DNA from: Ligustrum vulgare
Taxonomy: Eukaryota; Streptophyta; Magnoliopsida; Lamiales; Oleaceae
Length of the DNA stretch: 64,000 nt
Reading direction: 5' to 3'
NCBI GenBank assembly: GCA_963555705.1
Contig: OY743190.1
Span: 38,422,929 to 38,486,928 of the forward strand
Part shown: piece after piece, positions 10,060 to 21,191 of the stretch
Position numbering within the stretch: position 1 is the stretch's first letter
How the letters are laid out: the number at the start of each line of letters is the position of its first letter
Program-made: the position numbers and the translations under genes
Notes under the pieces: generated by a model
What the model was told of the DNA's origin: nothing
Databases searched by the model: none
The model's input: only the letters and a program-made list of their open reading frames with translations

Positions 10060-12354
10060 TGTGACGCCTCGAGTTACGTGAATCCCAAAACGCCACTCCT
10101 ATATTTAAAAACTAACTCTGGAAATAAATTTATTGCGGGAAAATAATTAATTCCCAACACAATCAAATTTATTGATTGTAATTTTTTTGCAACATAATTT
10201 AATTAAAATAAATAATTTGGCGAAATTCATGAAATTCTGAAATTTCAACACAATTTAAATAATGGAGTTCACAAATAAAACACGACTTTAAAATAATTTC
10301 TTTTTATGGTTTTCCAATTACTCATCATTCTCCTCCTTCTCCGAAATCTGCAAAATTTGTTAAAAACAACGGGTGAGCATTTCTAAAAGAAATACTCAGT
10401 AGACTCATCTACAATAATTAATCTACAGAATAATTGAACAGGTAATCATGCAAATATTACAGTGATATTCTCAAATTCTCATCATAAGCATCACATAAGG
10501 AGTGAAAATGAATATATTCTCGTCTCATGCAATAAAGCATATAAGTCATGACAAAATTCTCAATTTATCTCATAAGAGATATTCTCGTCTATTCTCATGC
10601 AATTAAGCATATAATCACATAAATCCACATAAAGACATGCAATTATAATCTAAACTAGTTAGTGGAGACGAGTCTACCTCAAACTTAACGAGTTCACAAA
10701 AGTGGAGTGGGCAAGTACGTCAATCTCTTAATTCTCCAAATGATTTGTCTAACCAAGAAAATTAATTCAATTAGTATTTTGAAAATAATAAAAAAATTAA
10801 AGTGATAAAAATAAAATATAGGGATTTAAATGAAAATTTAAGGAAGACTAAAATTTAAAAGTTTAGGGACTGAATTAGGCTTTTCAAAAATAATAGGGCT
10901 GATTGAAAGAGTTCATGACTACAAGGACCAATTTGTTACGTATTGAAATCTTTGAAACTGAATTAAAACATTTGAAATAACAAGGGCTGAAATTTCACAC
11001 GTTTTAAAAAAGAAAGGGACTGAATTACAACTTTTCGAAAATTTGGAATTTAAAAGAAATTAACAATATCATTAAAACCCAAATCAATACTCCCTCTCTC
11101 TGTTTTCACGTTTCAGAGGAGGAAGGTGGCGACGGGGAGTCGTCGGTCAAGCCCACCGGTGTCCATACACCGGCTCGCAGGCGGCGGCAGTGCCACCATT
11201 ACTTGGTGGCGACGGATATGGGTAGGGCATTGCGAAATAGAAGATTTATTGGGCTGATTTTGGTGCGAAGGACAGAGGCGAGCGGGCTTGGGAGATTGCG
11301 CGTTTTTGGGGTTTCCGGCAACGAAGGGGCGGAGTTCAAGGTAAGGCTCTTGGGTAAATTTATTCTTGGTTTTGGGTTTTGGTTTGGGGAAGTTGATGTG
11401 GATATGGGAGTTGGGAAGTGGCGGCTTCGAGTGGTGGTTCTTTGGAACGAGGGGCAGTAGGTAGTGGCTGGTTTAGTGGCATTATAGTTGGCAGTAAATT
11501 TGTTGTGGTTGGATTGAAGGTGATTTGAATCGATTTTGAGCGTTTGTGAAACTAGGTTCGGCTGGGTGTTGAATTCCATCCGGCAGTGGAGGTGCTTTGT
11601 TGCTCAATGGTGTTTGAGGTTTTGCAGATTCTGGTTCGACTGATTGAGGATTTGTGATGGTGTTTTTGTGAAATTGGTGGCAACTTGAAGTTTAATTGGT
11701 GGTGTTGTGGAGATTTCCAGCCATTGTTGATTTCGTGCAGTGGTGGCTTGAACAACGGAGGTTCTGTGGTTGATTTGGAACTGTGGGAATTCGTGTGCAG
11801 CTATTGTGAGGGTCGAGGGCTTACCCAGAAGCTGAATCTTTGTGTGATTCCTCGGCTATGTGAGGGATTGTGGTAATAAACATAGGTTGCTGACTTAATT
11901 TTGGTAGATTAGGGCAAAACTTGTGATTTATGGAAAGATTGTGATATCCATGTTGTATGGAATGAGGAGGTGAAGTTGGAAGGAAATCGGTGATTTAGTT
12001 TCCCAAACAAATTGATTGGCTTGATTTAGGAGATTTGATATAGTTTTGCTGAATTATGAAACTAAGCAACGTGAGGGAGAAGCATGAACAGGATTGTGAA
12101 TTTTGGCTTGAAGCTTGAGTTTGGGCTTAAGTGCTTGGCCCAAAGAAAATGATTAAATTTGGGCTAAAGCGTAAATATTGATATTAAACTATTTTAAATA
12201 AAATTTGCAAATTGGGCTATGATTAAAAATAAATAAAATTTCAATTAAGAATTTTGGCTAAACGAACATTCTTTTAAAATAAATGGGATGAGTCGCAGCG
12301 ACACGCCTTCATAATATTTTATTTAAAAGTAACGAAAAATTCCTGGTCGCTACA
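10060..12354 (-). repeat. 5' LTR of the Tekay-like element
   Basis: 2295 bp, plus-strand ends tgtgacgcct and gtcgctaca. The inner edge abuts the PBS; the outer edge abuts chromovirus RT. 10732-12354 matches 1-1649. On the strand opposite to gag-pol there is a CT-rich stretch and then a splice-donor-like AAG/GTAAGG near 11340, at the place matching 624 of the other LTR. Confidence 0.9.
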
Positions 12355-12359
12355 AAAGT

Positions 12360-12800
12360 GATGAGCCTAAGACAACATGTATCACTCGATACGGCTCATT
12401 CGAATGGTTGGTGATGCCTTTTTTCTTAACCAACGCCCCGACCACATTTTGCACTTGGAGGATCATGCAAAACATCTCCGAACGGTATTCCAAGCATTGC
12501 GGGAAAACGAGCTATACATCAAGAAGGAGAAATGTTCCTTTGCCCAGGAGGAGGTACATTTCCTTTGACATATCATTGGCCATGGGTACTTAAAGATGGA
12601 TTAAGCAAAGGTGAAGGCAATCAAAGAATGGGAAGCACCAACCAAGGTAACCGAACTTCGTTTCTTCCTTGGTCTAGTTAATTATTATCGGAGGTTCATC
12701 CAAGGCTACTCGGAAAGGGCAGCTCTACTAATAGACATATTGAAGAAGAATAAGCATGGAGTTGGTCCGAGAAGTTTTAAGAGGCCTTTGATGATTTGAA
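12360..12800 (+). pseudogene. Chromovirus RT with catalytic box deleted
   Basis: Fragments in shifting frames: FEWLVMPF, TNAPTTFCT, HAKHLRTVFQALRENELY, then a segment ending [18 protein letters not shown]. Between TNAPTTFCT and the HAKHL helix about 20 residues that normally carry the YxDD active site are absent (near 12446-12458). The upstream RT was removed by the Tekay-like insertion at 12354. Confidence 0.8.
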
Positions 12801-12824
12801 GAAGGTCGGGATGGGGGAACCGTT

Positions 12825-13217
12825 TTGGCATTACCGGAATTCACCAAGACCTTTGAGGTACAAACGGATGCCTCGAACTTTGCTATGAGGGGAGTACTAA
12901 TGCAAGAAGGGCATCAAATTGCTTTTGAAAGTTGCAAGCTCAACGATACCGAGCATCGGTATACAATGCAAGAAAAGGATATGACGGCTATTATTCATTG
13001 CCTATGGGTGTGGCGTCATTATTTGTTGGGCTCTAAGTTCATTATCAAGATAGATAATGTCGCTACTAGCTACTTCCAATCACAAAAGAAGCTAACTCCT
13101 AAGAAAGCACGTTGGCAAGATTTCTTAGCGGAGTTCGACTATGTGATGGAGTACAAGCCGAGAAAGGAGAACGTTGTAGCCGATGCTTTAAGTAGGAAGG
13201 CAGAGCTTGCAGCATAA
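12825..13217 (+). pseudogene. Chromovirus RNase H
   Basis: A 130-residue open frame: FEVQTDASNFAMRGVLMQEG, HRYTMQEKDMTAIIHCLWVW, KIDNVATSYF and KENVVADALSRK, which are the ordered RNase H landmarks with Asp, Glu and two Asp. It follows the RT fragment and precedes integrase. A stop after 13217 breaks the polyprotein. Confidence 0.85.
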
Positions 13218-13351
13218 GCCAAGCCAAAAGGACATTACTTGATTTAATTCGAGAAGGCATGGATCATGATCCCTTGGCTAAGGAGTTGGTAAAAGCTGCC
13301 CAAGAAGGAAAGACGTGACGGTTTTGGGTAGAGGACGACCTACTCTACACT

Positions 13352-14263
13352 ATGGGGCAGCGTATCTATGTTCCTAAATGGAACAAATTGCGGTGGGATA
13401 TTATCAGGGAGTGCCATGACACAAAGTGGGTTGAACGAGCCTACTATTGGACGCAAATGAAAGACATGGTGGAGCTCTATGTGAAGACTTGTCTCATGTG
13501 CCAACAAGACAAGGTGGAAACAAGGTCACCAACAAGTTATTTGGAGCTTCTACCAGTCCTAGAGTGTCCATGGGACTCTATTACCATGGACTTCATTAGT
13601 GCCTTGCCTAAGTCCGAAGGGTTCGGGTCAATAATGGTGGTGGTTGATCGATTCTCAAAGTATGGCATGTTCATCCCAGCCACTAAAGATTGCACTGTAG
13701 AAGAAGCAGCAAGGCAATTCTTCAAGAATGTGGTGAAGTATTAGGGGTTTCCGCGAAGCATAATAAGTGATCGAAACCCCCGATTCACGGGTCGGCTATG
13801 GATGGAGTTGTTCAAACTCCTAGGCTCGGACCTACACTTCTCTAAAAGCTTTCAACCGCAGACCGATGGACAAACCAAACGGGTGAATGCTTTGTTGGAA
13901 TGCTATCTTCAGCATTTTGTAAGTGCCAATCAAAGAGATTGGGTCAAGCTCCTGGATATAGCTCAATTTTCCTACAACTTACAAAGGAGTGAAGCCACGG
14001 GGAGGAGTCCATTCGAGTTGGCAACAGGACAACAACCACTGAAGCCCCACACTTTGTCCACTTCCATTGAAGGAGGGAAAAGTCCCAGAGCATACAAAAT
14101 GGCTAAGTCATGGGAGGAACATGCCAACTTAGCCCGCTCTTGTTTAAACAAGGCACGGAGGCGCATGAAGAAGTGTGTAGATAAGAAGAGATGGTCGTTG
14201 GAGTTTAAGGTTGGCGACCAAGTCGTTGTGAAAATATTACCTCAACAATTCAAGGAGTACTGA
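13352..14263 (+). pseudogene. Chromovirus integrase (stop codon, catalytic Glu changed)
   Basis: Zinc-binding domain end CLMCQQDKVE, core with MDFISALP (first Asp), a TAG stop at 13742-13744, then the second Asp in SDRNPRF and QTDGQTKRVN. In that last motif the family has Glu where Lys is seen, so the third catalytic residue is lost. 13802-14263 continues with the LLGSDLHF and ATGRSPFELATGQQP regions. It once inserted the element; now inactive. Confidence 0.85.
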
Positions 14264-14266
14264 AGT

Positions 14267-14611
14267 GTGCATAAATGCTTGGTACGGAGATATGAAGGGC
14301 CGTTCCCGGTGATAGCTAAGGTTGGCAAGATATCTTATCACCTTGACGTACCTAGAAATTTAAAGATTCATCCCATCTTCCATGTAAGCATGTTGAAGCC
14401 TTATCATGAAGACATGGAAGACCCTAGGCGAGGAGAGTTACAACGGGCACCTCCAATTGCGACTAAGTCATTTGATAAGGAGGTTGATAAGGTTCTAGCA
14501 GATCACATTGTTCGAAGGAGTGGAGTACCTCCTTGCCCGCAATTTTTGATCAAATGGAAGGGATTTCCCGAGTCCAAAGCAACATGGGAGACTCAAGAAG
14601 ACTTGTGGTAG
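14267..14611 (+). pseudogene. Integrase C terminus with chromodomain
   Basis: GPFPVIAKVGKISYHLDVP is the integrase C-terminal module, HPIFHVSMLKPYHED follows, and the last 40 residues form a chromodomain (FLIKWKGFPESKATWE). Such domains direct chromovirus integration to modified chromatin. A stop (TGA) at 14261-14263 separates it from the integrase core. Confidence 0.85.
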
Positions 14612-14657
14612 TTAGAAGACAAGCTAAAGCAATACGCGGTGATGAGGGTGTCGCCCA

Positions 14658-14673
14658 AATAGGCGGGGGAGAA
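14658..14673 (+). promoter_or_regulatory. Polypurine tract of the Galadriel-like chromovirus
   Basis: Purine-rich aggcgggggagaa lies immediately before the LTR start tgttacgacc. Confidence 0.75.
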
Positions 14674-15194
14674 TGTTACGACCCGCTCGATGTTGGCACA
14701 AGAAGATTGAGAAATCTAAAATGGTGACGACTTGAGGCTAACCGGAATATTCTAGATTCCTCAAGTGCATCGTAGGACATTCTAAGAGAATTGCAAGTCC
14801 TACATTTGGTAGATTATTCTAGATAATCCTAGGGTATTCTTTGTATATTTTAATGTAGATATTATGCTGGAGAATTCTAGAGACGGATTGTAGACCGTTA
14901 GATCAAATTGATCTTAGCCATCCATTTGAGGAGGCTAGTAGTATAAATAGGTGGTAGGTTCATTTGCTTTGCTCCAAGAGAGTGAAGTTGTAAAAGAGAG
15001 TTGTAAAGAGTGTCCTTATTCAATACAAAGCTTTCTTTGTAAGTTCTCGTGTTCCTTCCTTTTTCCTTTCTTAAGTGTTCTACTATGAGCCTTTTCTTAA
15101 CATCAACGCCAATCGGGGAGGCTGACTTAGTGTGATTGCCGCGGAGCGGAAGTTGAAGACACTAAGGCCGCACGGTTCTTAAAGGAAATCAACA
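14674..15194 (+). repeat. 3' LTR of the Galadriel-like chromovirus
   Basis: About 521 bp, from tgttacgacc to aaatcaaca. It contains a TATA-like tataaata near 14942. The 5' LTR is not in the window, so the outer boundary is estimated from the TG..CA rule. Confidence 0.6.
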
Positions 15195-16370
15195 AGTCCA
15201 TTTGAGCAAATACAACTTTAGGAATCAAATACCAAAAGTGAATACTACACTGAAATAGTGAATCATAACACTTTTTACACAAGTTAAAAATATCCTAATT
15301 TCAACTTGTGCAATATTCTGCATAGTAATAAAAATCAATCTTAATTGTTTTCAATTGAATAAAAGATAGAAATAATGTAATTAAACAAAGAATGTAATGT
15401 AAAATATTTGGATGGAAAGTAGTTTGAAAAAATATTTGTGAGTAAAAAATGATTTGAGAAATTGTATTATTTATAAACTTGTTTACAAATAAGTTTACCA
15501 ACATTAATCATACACAAGGAATTGTAAATTCACCCGACTAATGATCAACCTCCACGTGGTGATAATAATACATTAAATTCAATGGATTTGATACATATAC
15601 ATGCATGCAGATTGAGAAAAGTTTGACAACATGTATGATTTGCAAAACCTTATTATTTCACACATCACGTAAACCCACATCAACATCCACAAATTTGCTA
15701 CTCATTTTTTAGTCACATTTTTTTTGTAAAATACTATGTACAAATAACAATCTAAATTCAATCAATATTCCCCAATCACAATGTCCACTTAACAAAGATA
15801 GAGCGAACTATAACAGTTAAGGCTGTGTTAAAAGCATAGATCCTCCCTTTTTCTCCATAGATTAGATTAGATGCTCAATAGTTTGGTTCATTTATTCATT
15901 ACTTTCGAAGTCGAATAATAACACGGATGCATGTTACTTTCCCAGTCTACTTGGAGGAGAAACTCGTAAAGTGTAAATAACGAAAGTTGATAGCACACGA
16001 TGGGGTCAGGCTCATGTTCCGAAAAAATTCACTTTTTCTCTTTTATATTTTTGGAAAGATTTGATAGAATACCAATGCTTCCTATCTGGGGGAGTTTTCC
16101 TTTTTGTCTTTTGTGGGAAAATTTGTTCCTTCCTTTCATTACAATATTTTGCTCTATTTTAGAGAGAAGGTAATCATTACACTAAAATACGGCTTTATAT
16201 TTATGACACCCTTCGATTCACTTATCATTTTAATAAATAATACGACAAAATTTAATTTTTTTGCTTGCAAGAACACTAGATGTCTACATCAAAGTGCCCG
16301 AGCTTGCAGGGTTAGCCTTAGTCGTTTTAGTGTCACACCTGAGCAAATTTTGAGAAAATGATTTAGTTTT
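15195..16370. other. Unrecognised AT-rich sequence
   Basis: About 1.2 kb without a convincing coding frame, LTR end or repeat structure. It may be flanking genomic DNA or an old decayed element. Confidence 0.5.
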
Positions 16371-16375
16371 CAAGT

Positions 16376-18699
16376 TGTTTGTGTTTGATAATCGCAAGTG
16401 TACGATATTGTTAACAAGTAATAAAGTAGACTTTGAGTCCGGGTTGTCGATCTCACAGAGACTACTTAATTCGTTATAAATTTACTTTGATCAAGAGAAT
16501 TTCTAGAATAAACCAAAAACTAACTAAGAAAATATATTGCGAGAAAATCCAAAAATGACAATAAAATTGAGATATAATGAAATAAACAATTCAATTATAA
16601 TAAAAGTAGAAATTTAAAACTAAAAGCAACTAATAAAGCAGGAAATAAAGTGGCGGGTTTTCTAACAATTAAATGAATATCAGGACTAACGATTTTGAAG
16701 TAATGTTCTAACTTAATTTCTCATGTCAAGTTATTTTCTAAAATAGCATTTGATCGAATTTATACATGTATTTAATTTACCTCTCTCGAGTTCAAATTAG
16801 GCTTATTTAACTAAGTCAACCATGTATCTCCACAGCGGGTTAGAGTCCTTCTTAACTAAATGCATTAAATTATCTAGGAATTCATAAGTGATCACAAGCA
16901 ACCACAAATTCATATCTCTGTCTTTTTGTTGAAATTGTCGAATTTTATTACGTGATCTAATTGTTAACTCACCTCTCAGATTATGAAAACAATTATTAAA
17001 TCATGAATTGGTGATCAAGCAACTCAAGCATTAAGAGCAATAATAAAATCAATACATGAACATCAAAATACCAACTTGAAATTTAAAATTAAATTAAAAA
17101 CATTAAATCTACATCGTCAATCCCGATTATTAAATTAGCTACTCATGTTCTTTGGAGAAAAAACAATAATTAATGAAAATAAAACCTGGAGTTTGAAGAT
17201 TTTAAGTCCAAGTTGTTATAAAAAAATGTTGTTCAAATATAGATATCAAAGTATAAAGGTGAAAAAATTGCAAAAATTGGTTTGAAATATTGAGAACCGG
17301 TCCAAAAAGTCCAAAACCGGACCAAACAGACCAATTGGATCGAACCGGACATACCAGGTGGACCAGACAAGACTAATAGTCTGGTTAGTAATAGAACCAT
17401 GCGACCGCACGAAATTTATAAACCCGCGGTCGGGTGGTTAATATTTTTGACCGTTGGACATATTGTTCCAGATTTTTGCATACACCTTTTCATAAAAAAT
17501 TTTCACTCTTTTGTGAAGAGTTGTGTGAATCACGAATTGGGGTGATGAAATTCTATAAATAGGGATAGAATTCATGTTTTACAATACAAGATTATAACTT
17601 TCAAATTGTGATTATCAACCTCAAATTCTTGTTCTTTATACTTAGAATCTTTTTCATTGCTCTTCTTGTTCTTTGTTTCCAAGTTTTCAATTGTGCTATT
17701 TGATATTTGGTTTGAGACTTGAAATCCGCTAAAGCAATTTGCTTGGAGGCCCTTTAACATTCTCTTTATAAGAGAGTGTAAATTTAGCTTTTATGATAAT
17801 ATTATTTGCAATTCAAGTCCTTATTTCCCTTCATTATTTTTCTATTATTATCTTGATTCTTTGATTTCATTTTTTGTGTCTACAACAACAAAGCGGATAT
17901 TTCGAGAAAGGAATTTTATCAACACAAGCATCCCCTCCTTCCCAATTCAGCCGAGTCCTCTCTCTCTCTCTGTGCATAACCAGTCGGCTTCTTTAATTCC
18001 ACCAATGTTGCTGCCAACTTCTTGCACCAGCCGACTTACCTTCGTATAAATCTTCCAACCACAGCCAAGTTTATATATTCTGCCCCTTGTTTTTTGTTGT
18101 CTCCCAGCCGTCAATTGTGTATATATAATGGCAGCCTCTTGAATTTATATTTTGCCCAGCTATACCAAGTGATAAACTCCTCAAACTCTTTTCCACACAC
18201 CACACACCTCTCACCTTTTTATTTTTTCTTCCTAGTCGGCTAATAGATTCCCCTCAATTCAACCCCAGCCGACCTTTGTTTTGCCTAGCCAATTGCCTTT
18301 TGTAATTTCAAAGCCGCACACTCTCCTCATCCAGAAGTCTCCCTCAAATATATAAGGTCTTCTCCTTCTTTTTTCAATATGCCGACCACTCCAAAGCCAT
18401 AAAGGAGTCCATCTTGAATTGGTTTTTAGAATCCCAATTATACTTAGGTAGGTTTTATATTAAGGTCTCAATTTTTCCAAATAACTCAAGTTGGTCATTG
18501 AGTTAATTGCAAGCTCGGTCCTTTTGTATCCAATTGCATCCAATTATTGTGTAATTGCTTCAATTTCTCATTTTTCTTGATTTTGGAATAAAACCTGAAA
18601 TAATGATAAATAATAACAACTAAGTAGAGTTTATTCACAAGAAACAATATAATATTCTAAATTTGATAGATAAACAAGCGTATAAAAATACACTTATCA
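16376..18699. mobile_element. Solo LTR with TSD caagt
   Basis: Begins tgtttgtgtttgataatcg and ends tacacttatca, flanked by caagt at 16371-16375 and 18700-18704. It has no PBS, PPT or coding domain. The gataatcgcaagtgtacg start is seen in other plant gypsy LTRs. Short open frames inside are not supported as genes. It includes a cluster of GCCGAC cores (17983-18386). Confidence 0.7.
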
Positions 18700-18704
18700 C
18701 AAGT

Positions 18705-18962
18705 CGACATCTAGGGTTTAGATTCGACACATAGTAGATCCAGGAAATTGTTTACATGTTTAAATGATACTTTGTACTAATGAATATATTTTATAAAATA
18801 CTTTTGAACCAAGATACATAATCGTTTTGAAAAGATGATGATTACAATGATAATAAAAACTTTCTCTTTTCCATTAAGCACCCTACTACTATTGATACAA
18901 CCCTGCGAAAATGAGCTTGACACGTCATCAAACAAGGGACCACGCAGGACCCATAAGCCATA
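18705..18962. other. Short unrecognised segment
   Basis: About 260 bp between the solo LTR and the Tat-like LTR. No feature seen. Part of it could belong to the Tat LTR if that LTR begins earlier (near 18893) than assigned. Confidence 0.4.
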
Positions 18963-19563
18963 TGTGGGACCTTGTATCGGATAAGGTATATGTTCACCAA
19001 GTGTCCGCTTAGCCGAAGCTCCGTAGGTCCGGTCTATTGTTGTCCGGGGCTAATACTCCGGACTAGTGACAAGACTTGTCAGTATGTGCCAGAGAGGCAA
19101 AAAGTATGCAATGGCTGATTGATGTGACAACCCCTTATTGAGGGATGTGATGGCTGTCATGCTCCTATAGTAAATAGTGATGATTATAACCAAACTATTG
19201 GTTTACCTCTCCAATGATTAGGGGCTTGACACGTGTAAAGCATAAAACGTGTCACCGTCTAGGGCTATAACCCACTCTATAAATATATTGCTATCTTCTT
19301 CAAGGAAAAGGTTAGCAATTCAATACTTTAACTCAATAAATTACTCTCACTCCCTTTTTCTCTTTGACACACATTTATATTTCCCACATTCAATCTATAC
19401 TTGCTCAAAATGGGTTTTGACTTGAGCGTCGAAGTGCAAACGAGAGCCACCCTAGCCCTCTTTGCATGCTGATCGTTTGTCTTAATGCGCAAGAAGTCCA
19501 TATGTTCAAGAGGGAGGAGCTAAGACGTGTTGATCCAAGTCCTACCAGATTTTGTGGTCAACA
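18963..19563 (+). repeat. 5' LTR of the plus-strand Tat-like element
   Basis: About 601 bp, from tgtgggacct to gtggtcaaca. Its inner end is fixed by the PBS three bases further on. Its outer end is inferred from similarity with the opposite-strand LTR (TGTGGAGGTC at 59981). A TATA-like tataaata lies near 19277. Confidence 0.6.
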
Positions 19564-19566
19564 TTT

Positions 19567-19584
19567 TGGCGCCGCCTGTAGGAA
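19567..19584 (+). promoter_or_regulatory. Primer-binding site TGGCGCCGCC type
   Basis: tggcgccgcctgtaggaa directly after the LTR. TGGCGCCG matches the 3' end complement of plant tRNA-Asp; the Tat lineage often carries this type of PBS. Confidence 0.7.
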
Positions 19585-19639
19585 TTCACACCTTTAAACA
19601 CGAAAATCACTTGGTAAAAAGCGATCAAAAACCTGGAAA

Positions 19640-19810
19640 AAGGTCTATAACTTTGAAATACAAGTTAACTCACCTTAAAAAAGGCCTAAAATCTTTGAAG
19701 CATAAGTTTACTCACCTTAAAAAAGGTCCACAACTTTGAAATACAAGTTAACTCACCTTGAAAAAGGCCTAGAAACTTTGAAGCATAAGTTTACTATCCT
19801 TGGAAAAGGG
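19640..19810 (+). repeat. Leader tandem repeats of about 40 bp
   Basis: Alternating units around aactttgaaatacaagtta and ctttgaagcataagttta, each followed by ctcacctt and a run of A. A related array sits in the same leader position of the opposite-strand element (59150-59280). Confidence 0.85.
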
Positions 19811-19898
19811 TAACCAGTGACTCACTGCAACAATGAGTTAGAGTGATAATGATGCCAACCCTCGAAAGAGTAGAGAGGAACAGTACGGCGGCGAGGAG

Positions 19899-20375
19899 AT
19901 GCGTCTAGCAAGCCAGCATGAAAATGCCAATGAAGAGGTTCCACAACCTAATCCTCCTCGTCGGCACCGAAGTCGACGCATGCTGCGAGACATGACACAC
20001 ATGGCTGCTCAAATGTTGGAGATGCAAACGCAACAAATTGAGCAAACTGCTACCATGAATGTCTATATGGTTAGGGGATATGTGGTGAATGAACCAATAG
20101 CACAATCGCAGTACTCACAACCACATTATTCACCCTTTGATGTTGGCATCGCCTTGTACTATCATAACACACCACTGATGTATGCCGAGGTGGATTCCAT
20201 ACCCCTCCGTGAAGAGGACCCTGTGTATGAAATACCGGAAGAGCATAGCCCACCTCCTGAATATTATGGAGAAGCGGCCCACTCAAGGTCCAATAGTATC
20301 TTTAGTAGGATATGGGAATTATTCCGAGGCAGGCGGGAGGGCTGGAAAAGCCCAACACCAAGCACAAATGCCTAG
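19899..20375 (+). pseudogene. Tat-like gag, N-terminal part
   Basis: A 158-residue open frame with LRDMTHMAAQMLEMQTQQIE and MVRGYVVNEP. It is clearly homologous to the minus-strand frame at 58843-59106. No enzymatic motif. The downstream frame is broken by stops between 20375 and 20859. Confidence 0.75.
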
Positions 20376-20858
20376 GAATAGGCGTGAGTGAAGGGCCGAA
20401 GAGGCCCTTTCTAGGGGTCATGTTCCTAGAAGTAGGTATGAAATGAGGGCAGAAGGAGTGTACCCACCGACCTGTGAGCCTAGAAATAGGTGGGAGCAAA
20501 GAGCTGTAGAGGCTCACTCCCAAACTGAAGGGGATTTTCCTAACTACCAAAAGCCTAATTATGTCCAGGATTTATCACCACGCGAGTGGAACTAGCCATA
20601 GCATCCCTATGGCTAATACCATGGTGCGGTGAAATCTGACCATGACGAAAACAACAATGAACTCCCATCATATGAAATTGACGATGATAAGGAAGTGAAC
20701 CCCTTCTCTAATGATCACCTGCTGAACTACAGCGCCAGTATGGAGATGGCTCGGGCTACCCTTGTACTAAAATGCAAGGCATTGCTTTAACACTCAAAGG
20801 GAGTGTCATACGATGGTACAAAAAACTCCCGCCTAGCAGCATCCACAACTAGAGAGAC

Positions 20859-21191
20859 TTGAAAACGGCTTTTAAGAATGACTTAGTCTCCTCCAGGTCG
20901 AGCCAACTTCCCCTAAAATACCTACAAGACATAAGGCAAGGGAGAAGTGAATCTTTGAAGGATTACTTAGCTCGATTCACGGAGGAAATACACAACAGTG
21001 AAAACATCACAGAGTCAGAAATGTTCTCCGTCCTGAAAGGGGGCCTACACATGACCAGCATGTTTTGGAGAAATGTCCAGAGTCGGAAACCAAGGGACTA
21101 CAACAGCCTTATAGATCTAGTGAAGGAGGAAATAATCTCGAAAGAGATGGCGAGGGCTAGAGATAGCCAACCTCAAGAGCGGCATAACACC
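20859..21191 (+). pseudogene. Tat-like gag core, cut by element E
   Basis: A retrotransposon gag domain: QDIRQGRSESLKDYLARF, then a segment ending FWRNVQSRKP. It corresponds to 57872-58183 on the opposite strand. The last bases before the element E insertion (acacc, 21187-21191) form its TSD, and the gag frame resumes at 47352. Confidence 0.85.

Larger units (their letters stand above)
1..12354 (-). mobile_element. Tekay/Del-like Ty3/gypsy chromovirus, left end outside window
   Basis: Minus-strand LTR retrotransposon read from right to left: 5' LTR (10060-12354), initiator-Met PBS, leader, gag, protease, RT, RNase H, integrase with a chromodomain-like tail, PPT, and a 3' LTR truncated by the window start. 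The gag zinc-finger layout and the C-terminal tail suggest the Tekay/Del lineage. Several stops and frameshifts plus a nested solo LTR (4601-7304) make it inactive. It lies in the RT of a plus-strand chromovirus; the right target flank is aaagt (12355-12359), and the left copy is not visible. The LTR copies differ by several percent by eye, so this is not a recent insertion. Confidence 0.88.
12355..15194 (+). mobile_element. Galadriel-like chromovirus, 3' half
   Basis: Plus-strand RT, RNase H, integrase, chromodomain, PPT and 3' LTR. The 5' half lies beyond the Tekay-like element and outside the window. The integrase-to-chromodomain linker and the tail DKEVDKVLADHIVRR...FLIKWKGFPES suggest the Galadriel clade, though CRM or Reina are not excluded. 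RT lacks its catalytic box, integrase has a stop and a changed catalytic Glu, so it is dead. Confidence 0.8.
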
